Shown here: positions 24,012-37,589 of the stretch, piece by piece
How positions within the stretch are numbered: position 1 is the stretch's first letter
Layout: every line of letters begins with the position of its first letter
The notes under the pieces: model-generated
Told to the model about the DNA's origin: nothing
Database searches by the model: none
What the model saw: the letters and a program-made list of their open reading frames with translations, nothing else
Program-made: the position numbers and the translations under genes
Assembly (NCBI GenBank): GCA_033030425.1
Contig: JAUFSD010000001.1
Location: forward strand, 2,604,001-2,668,000
From: Verpa conica
Lineage: Eukaryota; Ascomycota; Pezizomycetes; Pezizales; Morchellaceae
Length of the DNA stretch: 64,000 bases
Direction of reading: 5' to 3'

Positions 24012-24937
24012 TTTGAGAGCAAGAAGGAAATGAACTTTGTGTGAATAGAACAGAAAGAAAAGTGTGAGCAAATAGATGAGCAAAATGTGCAATAGGTGAA
24101 CAGGAGGATGACTAGCCAAGAATGTGATAAAGAGTGGTGATGACAGGTGCTTGTAGAATTGGGTGTTGAGACTTTTAGCATCAACTCTGGCAGAGGAGCT
24201 GCATATGCTTTGAAAGCCGGAAGCGAAGGTGTCAAGGCCCTGTTAGTTCCTTAGCTACACGTGTTGATTACTATAATATGCACTATCTCAGCTATCCAGG
24301 CATTGTAGCGGTAGTTAGAGTACATATAGCAATGATGTCACTCGGCCTTATATTCTTGCAAAGTGACCCACGAAAGTACACGCAGGCGAATCAAATCCTA
24401 TCGGTCCCTATGCAGGTTTACCTAAGCATCACTAAGTCCTTCCACAAACCAGAATCTATTGCCTAAGGACAGAGCCTCACTACAGAATTGTACATACTAC
24501 AATGTAAGTAATCATTAAGTGTCTCAGTGATCTAGTAATAGAGCATCAAGTCTCCCAATGCTTATTGTTATAGATGTATATAATGTATCAAATGGATATT
24601 TTACCTACCTTCAATATATTATACATGGTAAGGCGGACTTTCTTTAAAGTTTGTCCCTGTCTCGGAATAAACCAATATAGCTTCTAGAGTTGGTTAACAG
24701 CACAAGTGACTCTGTCCGTTATTATTCTCCGGAAACGGTTGACAGCTGTGAATACTAAGCACATACGTACATGCAACCCACCCCCGAAACAATACGAGAT
24801 TACATGTACTTTAGTGGCAAAGATCGACAAAACCAACAGGGATCTGAACAGGAGGCCACCTACCGTAGCCTCATAACATAAATATAGGTGTTGAGCCGTT
24901 ACGCGATTTTCGAGATCACACTCGGGAAATTTCATCG
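24012..24937. other. Divergent intergenic region
   Basis: Spacer between the - strand Cys-rich gene and the + strand CorA-like gene; it should hold both promoters. No supported gene. Confidence 0.5.
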
Positions 24938-27284
24938 ATGGAGTATTTAAACACACCTCAAGCATCTCACGCCGCGAATGAACTTCTTGGCTACACAGCG
25001 CCTGAGACCGGAGAACAAGCAAGCCAGTACTCCGCTTCGGAATCTGGGGGGCAAACATCAGGCCAAGATCATTCTGTGTCTCACTCAGAAGTGAGGAGTG
25101 CAACAGGTACTGGCGCATTGTCAAGAAAAGAGTGGAAATTTATCAAACGGCAAGAGAGGAAGGTCCGGGTAGACAAGGCCGAAAACTTAGCCATAGGTCC
25201 TAATGATGAAGCGGAATGTAAGTTCACTGAGTCACGTGTCCACATTAAGGATCATAACTAACCCAAAATCTAGTCAAAGAAGCTGTTGACGACTGGTTTG
25301 CTAATAAAAGGCCTGATCAATTCCCGGTAGTCTTATTTAAGGTCCTTAAGAAGCTGGATGAAGAAAGGGAGAAATGGCTACGGGAAAATCCTGGCGTATG
25401 CTCTGAAGTGATCGTCGAAGCGTGGGTTTCTCCTAAACCAAACGAATGTACATGCATGCACAACCACTCAACTAAATCAACCATTCCTGAACAAGCTGAC
25501 AGTGAATTACCAAAGTCCCATTATACAGAAATATTAGTGGTATTGGGTTGTGGAAGTGGTTGTCTCAACCAGTACAGGTTAGGGCGCAATGATGGCTTTA
25601 TGCTTGATAGAAAAAACTGACATAATACACTGTAGACAAGAGATAACAAGCTCACATTAATGTAATACACCAGCAGAATTCATACTGAGACCTCCAGACT
25701 AACACCACGTAGTTCCCTGAGTGGATTGACATCGGACCTTTTTAAAGCACTGCTCGTCCACTACGAAATAAAGGTTCAATGTCTTTACGAGATGATATAT
25801 GTGGACAGCTTCTCTGCCATCGTCCATCCGGCCACTGAAAATGGTAATCTTAACCATCTATGAGAAACTTATCAATCTTCCTAACATCTGCTTTTTTGAA
25901 CCTTAGTATTCGCGCTTTGCTTTGATTTTATTCGTCTAGTCCCACTCGGGTATGAGCGTCGTCTCCACACACAAGCCTTCAAAAATCTCGACAACCAAAG
26001 AAGAAACCATGTATTAGCCTGGAAATGGGACCCATTTGGCTCGGAGCCAGAAAGGAGGTCAGAACCGATATAACGCCCCTTGACAATGCCGAACTCCCAC
26101 TGATAGGTTATGGCTAGTGATCGATCTTTTGATATAGCACGTACAGTTGTATGGATACGGCGGGATCCTGAAACCGGGAAAAAGGTTGCGATATTCTACA
26201 TGGAGCCGAAAAAAAGTAAAATTATCGAGCGAAAATGCCAGGCGCAGTGGAAAATGAGCCAATTCTGTGACGATCCGCACTCGCGGACTAGGTCAACACA
26301 ATTTCTTCCTGGGCTAGCTAATGAAGACCCATCTGAGGAAATATTTCATTTTCTGGGGAGATACCTTAAGGAAGCATTTAGGTGGAACAGAGTACTAGCA
26401 CTACATCAGCAAAGAATCGCTGCTTTAGTATGTATACACCCTACCTAATTCGCACTACCATGTAGCTCTAACCGGTGTTTTGGAATTATGAATAGGAAGA
26501 AGAAGCATTTAATATGCCCATGGTAGAAACAACTAGGGACTTATATCGCCAGAAGGCTTCATTAGACATACACCTCACACTACTGCACCTCCAGAAAACG
26601 ATGGTTTCGGCACTCCGGAATCGGCAGGTTAGTGAGACGATGTTCTGGCCTAAAAACGCGATGCTTTTGTATGGGGATATCGAAGATAGTCTAGGAGAGA
26701 AGATTATCGAATTTGACAGGATGAGAAAACAGTGTGATGATATACACAATCTAGTGGGTGTCACTATATTCCTTGTGTATCAGCACCCAGTTTAACATAA
26801 ATTCTTATCACGCAGATATTTAATATAATTTCGATCGAGGAGAGCCGAGCAGCCGTGGATCAGGGGCGAAGTGTTGGTCGGTTGACATGGTTGACATTTA
26901 TATTTCTTCCACTATCTTTTGGAGCGGTAAGGCTCACTACCAGCTCTCAATTGGCTTCTCTTCATAGGAATGACTAACGCCCTAGACCAGTCAATACTTG
27001 GGATGAACGTATTTCAGCTAGAAAATCCTGGTCTTTGGCTTTACTTTGCCCTTACGGTACCACTCTTCATAATTGTTACTGGAGGTATTCTAGTTTTAAA
27101 AGCGGGTGTTTTATATACACAAAGCGGACAAAACAAGGATATGGGGTTTATAAAGTGGCTATTATCAGGTCGCCCAATGCAGTCACGACTGAACCGGGCC
27201 GATCTTGAGAGAGGTAATCTTACAACAAAACTTAAGAGCCGGCTAGGGACTACTGTACGGGACAACTGGAAAAAGGAGGATTAA
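24938..27284 (+). CDS. CorA-like Mg2+ transporter family protein
   Basis: Eight exons: 24938-25217, 25274-25577, 25698-25843, 25907-26057, 26118-26427, 26496-26753, 26816-26926, 26991-27284; 617 residues, all phases consistent. The N-terminal ~480 residues are the cytosolic part, variable in this fungal family (AVDDWFANKRPDQFPVVLFK, DLFKALLVHYEIK). A long helix precedes the pore (FNIISIEESRAAVDQGRSVG). The first membrane helix is RLTWLTFIFLPLSFGA, ending in SILGMN, so the GMN signature that forms the selectivity filter of CorA channels is intact. The second helix is WLYFALTVPLFIIVTGGILV. The C-terminal tail is basic. The last intron uses the third possible AG; nearer ones give a stop or break the GMN frame. 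Predicted role: Mg2+ or other divalent cation flux at a membrane. Many fungal members are uncharacterised, so transport itself is inferred. Confidence 0.85.
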
Positions 27285-29275
27285 TAGGAGTCATGTATTT
27301 AGACTGAAATTAAATATTGTTCGCCGCTTCATTACAGTACGACACAAACCAGGCTTCGCATCTGACAACAATTAACTTCGTCCCAAGTAAAAGCATTCAT
27401 AGTGTTTTGCGGGGGGGTGTGGCTGCACGAAGCACCAAATTTGACACCTATAACTTAGAAGTCTGTTTAGGCATGTGAGAGATAGGAACTATGGTTTGAC
27501 TGAGAGTAGTCGTGGTTTCAAGTAATATATAGAATATTGCAGTATCTATTGCCAAGACAGTTTTGAGTGGTATATATACAAGCTATCCTTACAGAAGGTT
27601 GATACCATATAGGTATCAGACTGATTATCTATTGGTTGCTCTGTTTTCTGGATCATGGAATCCCGTACCTGGAAGAACGCATGTAGATATAATTGTTATT
27701 TGGCTTGGCATCTGGGATATATGCAAAAGAGCTTGACTCGGGATGAGGTTAATAAGTATCGACCGCTACCTCGCTGCAGCGAAATGAAGTCATACTTGGC
27801 ATCTGACAGTACTTGATCCGGATCAACGAGGCCCTGAATCAGGCAGCAAAGTAAGCCGGCAATGCGGAGGGTGGGCTATGGGTTACTTTCATCCGGGCAG
27901 TCTCCCGAATATCAACTTGCCTGAAGGGGCATTAGATAGGATCGATCTTATAAGAAGGTGATGAAAGGATGCATACATACACCACCGAGCTTAGGGACCC
28001 AGGTACCAAAAACAAACTCTATCGAGACGTCTAAATACCCGTTCACTCGATACTTCTTGCGGTCTTATGTCCTGGACTCCCCCGCAAGTGTTGGGTTCTG
28101 TTACACATAGACCGTTATTCATCACGACACGTGTGGTTGCACACGGGCCATCTTTCTAGATCAGCACCACATGGCCCGCGCTGCCTGCCAGCTCGTAAAC
28201 GTGCTCCCACCACGTTGTCATCCGGCGTCCTGCAGCACCTTAAATTGTTGATCTGCGTGTTGGCTATTTTGACTCGACGGCGCATAGACAGAGGGTTATT
28301 TGTTTTTCTGACAAGGTATTGGCGCCTGCAAGAGGTGTCTGGCTGTAACTTGACAGGGCTATATTTACAACCATTCACAACTAAGCCGCCAACATACGTG
28401 CCCTCTATGGTCTGGGTGACTAGGGCGCCAATTCCTAGAACATGCTTACGTTGCGCGTGTGAAAGAAGGAGGAAGAAAAGAAGGAAGAAAAGAGAGAATA
28501 AAAGAGAGACAGAAAGAAGAAAAGAAGAAAGGAGAAAAAAACAATCCTCGCGTCTCCTGGACTGTGGGAGGTCGCACCGTGGATACAATATGTAGGTATC
28601 AGTCTCAATTCGGAGCACTCGAATAATAAACTCGCATCACAAGATACTCTCCCTGCCCTGCTATCTACCTACCTACCTATCGCAAAATTACCTGATACAC
28701 ACAATCTTTATATTGAAGCCACCATAACTGCAAGTAGGTAGGCATTCCCCCTCTCTCCTCACAATATGCGACATACATACGACACTTACATACTCACCCC
28801 GGGTGTCAGAACACCGATATTAACCCACTAGTATATTGAGAGTCTGAAAGCTGGAATCCTGTTGGCCCAAGGGTAAAGGTGTGGCATACTGCTTGCGAAC
28901 TTCACACGAGGCGGAAGATCAACCGGATTGGTTCTCGTCTCCGAGGCTGGGATTGTCTCCACATAGTCCTGTATGTAAAAAAAATTATTTTCGGGTGCGC
29001 ACTTGTATGGCGCGATGCTGCTCCTCAAGGTCTCTACTCCACACCCCCTCCTCTTTCTAAAGCTAGGGGGGAGGATAAGCAGCAGCCCTCACACGCAAAC
29101 TCTACTTTACCACTCACCTGCACAGCATAACACACCCACACAGTGGTTCCTGCAAATCAACAAAACCTGGGCTGGTCCAACAGTAAGGGTTTTTTTTCTT
29201 GTCTGCAGCTCGAGGTGACGATATCAATTCATATTTCATCTGGCTGTCAGCAGCAGCAGCAACGAAAGAAGGGAT
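27285..29275. other. Intergenic spacer with a polypurine tract
   Basis: Contains the purine-rich tract at 28461-28541 and a CTAC-type short tandem repeat (about 28664-28680). Open frames of 150-170 residues on both strands at 28.1-28.6 kb have no domains and are driven by the tract. No supported gene. Confidence 0.55.
28461..28541 (+). repeat. Polypurine tract
   Basis: About 80 nt of A/G with only two pyrimidines, built of loosely repeated GAAAGAAG-like units. It is the second such tract in the window, after 14341-14411. Confidence 0.85.
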
Positions 29276-30738
29276 ATGGCTCATGATCCAACACCAGAAG
29301 TCATTTCCGGCTGGCCTTCACCAAACTATATCAATCCACAGTCAAAAGGCCTGACGCTGGTAGTGGTAGAGTTGGTATTGATAACAATAGTTTTTGTTGT
29401 TGTCCTGCTGAGGGTCTATTCAAGAATCTATTTGGGGAGGGTTTTTGGGTTGGATGACTGGTTTATATTGCCAGCAACAGTAAGAGCTCTCCCCATCTCT
29501 CTCCTTCCCATGAAATGCTTGCCACAGGAATTACTAAACGATGCTGGCGAATGTAGATATTTTCTATCGGCCTTACGTCAACGACCTGTCTAGCAACTCT
29601 TCGTTATGGCTGGGGCAAACACATGTGGGATATCTCGCATGAAAATGCAGAGACATCTCTAAAGCTCTCATGGGTTTCCGAGTTATTCTTCACCTGGTCA
29701 CTTAGTCTGACAAAGGTTTCATTATGTTTCTTCTACTTACGACTACTTGGTAATTCCAATACACATACTGGCCGACGCCTAGTCCATATTTGCATCGGCG
29801 TGGTATCATTATGGGCCTTTGGCTTCACAGCAGCGATAATAGCTCAATGCAACCCAGTCAAAGCAGTATGGAAAATTAATTACCCTGGAGAAAAATGCCT
29901 TGATATCAAAGCAGGCATAATAGTACACGCCGCTTTGGAAATTTGCACGGATTTCTTTATATACATTCTTCCTATTCCAGTTACATTGAGCCTGAAACTG
30001 CCCAGGAGGCAGAAGCATCTCTTACTTGGGTTATTTGCTTTAGGTGGAATGTTAGAATACCTCTTCTAAGAATTTTCATACTGGCCTCTACTAATAAACA
30101 CCTTTTTAGTGTATGTACTGCTGCTGTTATCAGAGTCCCCTATACACTCCACTCAATGAGCGATTACGACACAACTTGTAAGGCTCAAATATATACTTTG
30201 AACTCCTTGAGGCTAACATGTTTCAGGGTATATCTACGACTCATATATTTGGACTACGGTTGAAGCAGACTTAGCTATTATCTGCGCCTCTATGCCTTCT
30301 CTGGCACCAATACTAGCAAAAGTCATCCCGAACTTCTCATATCCGACAGATTGCGATCAAGAGCTATCACACACGCCTTGTAGTATCACCAAAGGCTCCA
30401 CTAACATGCCTTTCAGTGGTAGTCTCACAAGCAATGCCTTCCCACTAGCGCATATCTCAACCACAGCCTCATCGACTGCAGTTATCAGCGGTTCGACAGG
30501 CGGGGCTTGGTATCAAAACTGGTACGGGGGTAGTAGTGGGGGTGGAGGTGGCGGAGGTAGCGCAGCGTTGAACGAGAGCGAGGAAAACATTATAGGCAAT
30601 AGCACCGATGTGTTAGCCGATATAACGACCCAGGCGGGTTGTATTACGAAAACGACGGTTATAGAGCAGAGTGTCAGCGTTGATGTTGAGAGTAGGACAC
30701 CTTCTCCGAAGGTCATTGACACTCTAAAGAAGTTTTGA
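29276..30738 (+). CDS. Seven-helix SAT4/rhodopsin-like integral membrane protein
   Basis: Exons: 29276-29479, 29557-30050, 30110-30177, 30227-30738; 425 residues. The N-terminus is extracellular and short. The family markers are in order: RVYSRIYLGRVFGLDDWF (helix 1-2 loop), ATLRYGWGKHMWDI, FTWSLSLTKVSLCFFYLRL (helix 3-4), AAIIAQCNPVKAVW with the conserved Cys, LEICTDFFIYILPIPV, ALGGIVCTAAVIRV, YIWTTVEADLAIICASMPSL. This is the fungal rhodopsin-domain/SAT4 family, related in layout to PTH11-type receptors but without a CFEM domain. The C-terminal tail is Ser/Gly-rich with a poly-Gly run. Family roles are mostly unknown; a plasma-membrane receptor or sensor is inferred. The weak donor GTTAGA at 30051 is supported by the ALGG-IVC join. 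Confidence 0.85.
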
Positions 30739-33347
30739 TGAAATCATACTTAAAATGGTATGAGAGAGACTATGGCATAATTTTTTACTTCTTTTGGGTT
30801 TTAGGGGGTCTAATATTACTATTTTTTTTTACTGGGAGTGGGTGGGGAGGGGTGTTGGTCATATGCACGGCGTTCTGGAATTCATTGGGGTTTAGGTTAA
30901 AGACGACTTTGGGTTTGGAGTGCTAGCGCGGTTCGGGTAGTTCGTTCTTTACTCTTTGACTAATCTTTGGAATGGGATATATAGAAATTAAACGATGGAA
31001 TGGGCTCACGCCTATATTGATATAGGTCCGATCTGTATATATAAAATATGACCTCCCAAAGAAGATACTGGGCTTGAGTAAACGAGCCTCAAGACATCCT
31101 TTGTTCTATAATATATGCTAGAGGCATTCTTAATGTCTGATAAAATTCACATGTCTAAGTTATAAGTGACCGTAAATACACTAGATCTGTGGAGTAACTG
31201 TCTGAAATAATGTGAGAAGCCTTGAGGTGTAAGGGTCCGCACCGTACCGAAAATTTTAGTAATTTCTTTATCCAATCATTTATCTAGAAAGTACTGTTCC
31301 TGGCTGCAAATTACAGGTTGATTATGTCTCAGATCCACAATCCTGACGTATAATATACCTTGCGTAACTCTAATACAAGTTTTATGAATTTCGCACATTA
31401 CATTCTTTAGAACATCGTACAGACAAGGGCTTGCCACCACCTTGCACTATAACATAGGCCTTCTCCGACAACATTTCGGGGGGGTGGGCCGTGTTTTTTG
31501 TTTCTCCCTCTTTCTTTCTGTTATTGCTTCTATGGATTAGTATATATGCGGGGGTGTATGTACATCACCTGCGCAATTGATGCGAACCGAAGATGGTGTG
31601 TGCTCGGTTTCATTTATATTGGGAAAAACTAACCCTCTCCTCTCCTCACCCCCCTCCAAGGCTATAAATTACATTCGCTAAAGTCCCCAAGTGCCATTCC
31701 ACACCCTATAACTTAGCCTTTTGATTTCGACTAGTCCCTGTAAATACCTCTCTGTTGTTACTAATGGTGAGTGAGGTACGCTACATGTAACTAGGCTGTG
31801 GGGGGGGGGGGGTTGTGTGTGGATAGAGACCTAATAAGTAGTCGTAAATAAGTTTTTTAGACAGTTCGGGGGGCTACAAAGTTATCGCATGGTCTTTCTT
31901 TCTTTTTTTTCTTCCGCTCCATCGTCATTGTAGTGCCTCTATCGACTCAGCTGAAATCATTCCTTATAGGAACATATTAGTATTTGGGTACTTGCGGTAC
32001 AGTCGGTGAAAAAAAGAAAGAAAAAAACTATTATTGGGATAAGACATATGTAATATTTGTAGCTCTATGTACATTTTTCTTAGTCCTCCCGCTAGTCAAA
32101 AAAATCGTGGATCCAGTACCTCATCATTGCTGCGCCACCTGAGTTCCATAAAGTGTAAAAAAACCTCATACAAAGCTTCTAGGGTCCGAAACGCTTCTAT
32201 GCTCTCTCAAGTTATTAGCGGCCGGTCAGTTCTTAACCAAGGGCATACTTAGCTTTCAGTTGACCTATACACATACTGAAAACTACGGCTGAGTAGGCTG
32301 AGTTTAGCCTACCCAATAAAGAGAGCGAATATACATGTCGTTTCAGAGCTCCATGTCTCTTAACTGTAAATAATTCCAAGTGCTCTGCGGATCGGGCGGT
32401 AAAGCCGGTATAGTAACTATCACTGAAGTTGAAGGTTTTTGTCTCGGCCCCCTTACGGTACTAGTTAGTCTTAGTTCTTATCGCCTCCAATTTATCTTTT
32501 AGGATTGGTGGCAACTCTAGCGGCTCCGCAGCCAACCAGACACCTTATAAGCCATTTGTAACCCTCAGGGGAAATTAAACTTGCAGCTCCTTCTTTCACC
32601 TGTACTACTATCTAGAGGCTCCAGACGTGGCTGGCTGGGAACTTGAAATCCCGAGATTAAATTTCCCTACTATGTAAGGGCTCTCTTCATGTCAGGTAGG
32701 TCTCGGGGTGTTTGTTTTATGAGGGGCCAGCAATACAGTATTGGCACTACGCTGAGTAGTGGAACTATATAGTATGGTAGGCAGCGTTTTGGACGCCTAT
32801 TACGTATCATGCCGGTGCACTTTTCGAAGCTCGTTTATGCTAAAGGAAGTATTTCTTACCACCCATCGGCTCCTGTAGATTATAGTCATATGATATCACT
32901 CGTCACTACCCAGGTGTAGTGGGTTTCACTTCCTTGTATCCATCCCTCTGAAGATATGTACCATGGCCCAAACTACCCTGGATCTCGGTGCCTAACCTTT
33001 ATCTCTACTCCTAGCTTTCATCCCTTCCCTTTAATTCCGTATATCAGTTAAAAGAAATTCGTATCCAACCCAATTTGACCCATTCCATTCCCAAGCCTGC
33101 CAAGTCCTTTATCCTGATAAAGAAATATAAATATTGGATGAGTGGTAAGGTGGATGACCATACCCAACAAATAGAAATAAAAGAACCCTCACATAAAACA
33201 AACCCCCATTCGTAAAGATAGCAAAAATAGCAATGGTATAGGCGTGCACTACCCTTAACACCGTAGGAAAAATGAAACCAAGGACTCTAACGATCTCTCC
33301 AAAAAGAAGCAAAAAATAAACACCCTTCTCATGCCCCACACATAAAT
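30739..33347. other. Intergenic spacer with a G13 run
   Basis: Region between the SAT4-like gene and the end of the next - strand gene. It contains G13 at 31800-31812 and several pyrimidine-rich blocks. Small open frames (for example a hydrophobic 63-residue one at 30735) have no support. Confidence 0.5.
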
Positions 33348-35045
33348 TTACAGCAATCCTCCCAAAACTTCTTTCCCTAAGCCCCCTACTTCTCTTTTCA
33401 CCGCAGCTCTGCAAGCTTCCTCAAATTCCCTAACTACTCCCACAACTACTACCCTCTTCACCTTCGCATCTGCTTTGATAAAGGCCTCATGTACTCCTTG
33501 ATTACATGAGTCTGGTGTGCCAACTAGACTCAATACTCGTTGGTATGCATCAATCAATACATCGCATAACGTTGCGAACGTCTCATAATAGTCCGGTTCG
33601 AACGGTAGTGTTGGAGTTGAGAGGTAAAGGTACTCCTCACCATTAATGGTAGTTGATGGGGGGAACATGGGGTTACTCAAAGGTAATGGTGGTGTTCCAA
33701 CGCTAGAGGTCATAGGGAGTGGAGGGAGGAGGTCCACTTCGGTTGTTGATGTTGCAGGTGTGGTAGAGAGATTGGCGTTGGAGGAGGAGATGGTAATGTT
33801 GCTATTAGGGTATCCACCACTGCTTGTTGGGGGCATACTCGGGAGTGTGGTAGAATTGCCAGACGCAGAGCGGGTCCGCTCTAAGTATAATGCAGCATTG
33901 TCACCGGCTGTGGATGGCGGAGTGATTGCAGGTGTCATTGTTAATGGCGTATTAGCAGAGGACCCACGACGTGGCTTTGATGAAGACCGGGAGAAGAGTT
34001 TAGGAAGGCGACCTAGCCCTAGTGTAGAAGAGCTTATGGGGTGGTGGCTATGCGAGGAGGATATGCTAGAGGAGTGTCCACGAGTGGGTTGACGCGAGGG
34101 GGGGAGAGCAATATGGGTTTCGTATTCTTGGAGGAGATGGTTAAAGGCTTTGAGGTAGTCGAGGGGTGAGGAAGTGCCAAGATCAAGGATGGCAGGAAGA
34201 GAATTGCCAAGTATAAAGTAGTTGTTTGCCCTACCAGGGGTGAGTAAATAGAAAATTGGGATATGAGGGAGTTATCAAAGTTAATATACCTTCTTGCGAG
34301 CTTCTTATGGTCGTGATATACGGTTCGTTGTAGATCTGCTTTTGTGAATAGCATAGCATTAAACCAATAAACTCTACCCTCATGCCTATATCATAAAGGT
34401 ATTAATAATTTTTGATCCTGATATCGCTATTTCCCAGAGTACCCCACCATCGAAACCAATGCAATAACCCAAAGACCGTCCCAACACCCACAATGAACAG
34501 AAGAGTTAAACTTACGCTCTTCGTAGATAATCTAGTGTTGCGATTCTTTTCGTAGCAACCTCATGTACCGTCTCATATAACGCATTCGGGCTCTGAGGCC
34601 CACCAGCTCCTACTGCACCACTGCCACCACCACTACCACCAGCCGTACCCATAGTAGCCATTCCACCACTGAAACCACCAGGACCAGCACCAGTAAATTC
34701 GCCCCCCCTTGAAGTATTGCTACGGGAAAACATTCCTTTCCCTGAAGAGCTAGGAGGAGGACCAGCAGGTGATGGTCCTTGGTATAGATATACTGGAGGA
34801 ATTTCAGCAACTGATGGCCGCCGTTTCTTGTTTGATGCAGATCGTGACAGTGAAAAGTAACCTCCCAGAGATGAGGTAGCAGGAGATTCGTCAGGGGTAG
34901 AGACGTTTGTGGTGTGGGAGAGGAGACCCTTAGTGATGAAGGCGGGCGTTGAAGTGATTGAAGGCTTCCGCTGATCGTACATGATTGCGGCTCTAGGGGA
35001 GACTACTGCTGCAGCTGTTTCTGTTACCTCTAGCGTATGCCGCAA
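33348..35045 (-). CDS. Conserved fungal protein of unknown function, low-complexity Ser/Pro-rich
   Basis: Exons: 35045-34516, 34385-34290, 34230-33348; 502 residues, phase 2 at both joins. The N-terminal 150 residues are Ser/Pro/Gly-rich and disordered. A well-ordered core spans the introns: NALYETVHEVATKRIATLDYLRRA, HEGRVYWFNAMLFTKADL, YHDHKKLARRANNYFILGNSLPAIL. A second Ser/Thr/Pro-rich region follows (about 250-400), then a helical C-terminal block (FEPDYYETFATLCDVLIDAYQRVLSLVG ... KVKRVVVVGVVREFEEACRAAVKREV). The core motif looks conserved and its split over three exons supports a real gene. I do not recognise a named family and give no function. The long Ser-rich linkers suggest phosphorylation. 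Confidence 0.75.
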
Positions 35046-36065
35046 TAGTACTTTACAAGCAGGTAAGGGTCCCCCGTACCCGAAGTTTATGATATACTCT
35101 ACAAGGCAATTAATCGAACTGCTGTACTATAACCCTATAAAACACTATAGATCTCGCTGTTAAACGAAAGAATTTAGGAAATGACCAAAGAGGTTAATCT
35201 AAATGGAGAGACCCGTAATGACAATTTATCTCTCGGCGTATTTGGGGGGGGGGGAGCAAGTCTCGGGAGTGTGAGAGGTTCTAGAAAAGAAATGTGGATG
35301 TGATGTGATGTGATGCGATGTGATGTGCAATGTATGTACGTATGATGTAGAGTGGTGAGGCAACGGGGAGGGGGACCGAGAGTTGCGCAATGCCGGGAGG
35401 AAGGAGGGCTTGCAGGACGCGAGGGGAAGCTTCGGCGACGCGTAGGTGGGATAGGATGGGATGGGACGGATGGGGATCGGGGTCAGTTATGTAAAAAGAC
35501 CTTGGGGATTGTGCAACACCCAGAGGCACCAGGAAAGGGGGGTAGAATGGGATGGGACGTCTAGACTATAGGGTTAGGGGAGTATACGCTCCATGTTGGG
35601 AAAGGCCCGGCTATGGATCTACCAGCCGATGGCGAAAGGACGCCTCTTCCATCGACATCAATCAACACTGAGACGACGCTCTTACGCACAGCTTGAAACG
35701 TTCGGCGGCTCCTTGGAGGTTGGTCTGTCTGACATTCTTCTAGCCCAAGCGGAGGAAGCCGGTTGGAGCCAGTTCCATGCAGACGTCCCCACGTTTTCCC
35801 TCATGGGCGCGTAGTTGGCGGCTTAGCGGCTTAGCGAATCTTAGCTGTCAGGGTCCAACAACCAACACCTAATACAGAGGGAGGTTAGGGTTGGGGGGGT
35901 TGATGGCGGGGTTTCCCAACATTCCGGGTGAGTAGAGCTGGCATCATCACCGTCATCACCATCAATCTATCTCGAACTTGGGTATTTCATTATCACTGAG
36001 TCCAATCCAGTACAATACTCATCAAATAAAGCATCAGTCAAGGAATTGCTAGCAGCATACTTACA
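35046..36065. other. Divergent intergenic region with TGATG repeats and a G11 run
   Basis: Spacer between a - strand gene and the + strand cytidylyltransferase gene, so it holds both promoters. It contains G11 (35244-35254) and an imperfect TGATG tandem repeat (35295-35330). No supported gene. Confidence 0.5.
35295..35330 (+). repeat. TGATG pentanucleotide tandem repeat
   Basis: About seven near-perfect 5-bp units (tgatg, with one tgatgc variant) in the upstream half of the divergent spacer. Confidence 0.75.
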
Positions 36066-37463
36066 ATGCCCATAGCATCAATTATGGCAGATACCTTGCC
36101 CGAACATCCTCCCAAAGTGGCTATTCCTATGCGTGAAGACAGGATCTGGATTGATGGCTGCTTCGACTTCACCCACCATGGTATGCCTATATCTTCTCTA
36201 CATATATATTAATTGGTAGCATATGTTGACTTCTACTATAGGCCATGCTGGTGCTATGCTCCAAGCCAAGCAACTAGGGAAATATCTCGTTGTTGGTGTC
36301 CACAGTGATGAAGAGATTATGGAGAATAAAGGACCCACTGTAATGAGCCTCCGTGAACGTATTGCTGCTACTGCTGCCTGCAAATGGGCCAACCTTCCTG
36401 TCCCTGGTTCCCCCTACGTCACGGATCCCCACTGGATGGACCTATATGGATGCAAGTTTGTTGTTCATGGCGACGATGTTACTACCGATGCTACAGGAGA
36501 GGACTGTTATCGTGTTGTAAAGGCTGAGGGCCGGTTCAAAATTGTAAAAAGAACCCCAGGGATCTCGACGACGGATTTGGTGGGCAGGATGTTGCTGTGT
36601 ACCAAGACACACCACCTCCGTAATTTGGGTGGTGTGCTACTATCCGCTATTGACCCTGATCCGGAGAAGAAAGACAGGGAGACTAAAGAGGCCGCTGAAC
36701 TGCTGGAACGGATAGAAGCATACGCCTCTGACTCCTTTGGGGTTATTGGGAGGGGGTCAACGGTTTTTGTGTACACACCACGGACAAAGGCTTGTAATCC
36801 GCTTGTTACGGGAGTGGGGCCAAAGGAGGGGCAAAGAATAGTCTATGTCGATGGTGGGTTCGACCTATTCTCTAGTGGACACATTGAGTTCTTGCGACGA
36901 GTAGTCCAGAAGGAGAAAGAGGATGGAAACGATGATATATACGTTGTTGCCGGCGTGCATGACGATAAGACTATAAATCAGTGGAAGGGCCTTAATTACC
37001 CAATCATGAATATGTTTGAAAGAGGTCTTTGCGTGCTGCAGTGCCGGGTTTGTTTGCCTCTCCTGGTTACTCGAAGGATTATTAACAATTTATGGCTATA
37101 TGCATAGTATATTGACTCGATAATCCTATCCGCCCCCTTCTCTCCTACAAAAGCTTTCCTATCAACGCTCCCCACCGGTATTCCAAACGTAGTCTATCAC
37201 GGTCCCACACAATTCATGCCTGGTGAAGAAGACACGTACTTTACCCCGATTATCTTTCTCTCTTCCATTTAAACTAATAGATGGCAAATAGGTATGCCGA
37301 AGCCAAAGAACTGGGTATATTCCAAGAGATCGGCGAGCACGAGTTCGCGGGTGTTAATGCTGGGGAAATTATGGGCCGCATCCTCAAGCAGCGGGAGCTA
37401 TACGAGGAGCGGCAGAGGATGAAGGGCGTGAAGGCGCAGGATGAGGATAATATGACGAATTGA
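36066..37463 (+). CDS. ECT1: Ethanolamine-phosphate cytidylyltransferase
   Basis: Exons: 36066-36180, 36242-37047, 37108-37235, 37292-37463; 406 residues, as expected. It makes CDP-ethanolamine from CTP and phosphoethanolamine in the Kennedy pathway to phosphatidylethanolamine. Two tandem cytidylyltransferase folds are visible. The first has WIDGCFDFTHHGHAGA with the HxGH motif at residues 37-40, and later RTPGISTTDLVGRML. The second begins IVYVDGGFDLFSSGHIEFL, where the first His of HxGH is Ser; filamentous ascomycete enzymes share this. VVAGVHDDKTIN, MNMFERGLCVLQCR and VNAGEIMGRI follow. The last intron ends at the second TAG, giving EDTYAEAKELGIF. The ATG at 36066 was chosen; a second in-frame Met (ATG at 36084) is also possible. 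It runs tail-to-tail with the pantothenate pathway gene. Confidence 0.95.
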
Positions 37464-37589
37464 TTATGTTGGAAATTCTTATTCATATTCTACCAACGGA
37501 AAAAAGGTATATTTTTTTTAAATTTGATAGAGATCTATAAAAATAGACATAAAGTGTCGTGAATCGAAGGCGAATCATGGAGGGCCTGG

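Noticed and set aside
28115..28618. Overlapping open frames of 154 and 167 residues on opposite strands
   Set aside because: Both depend on the polypurine tract, lack domains and show no splice signals.
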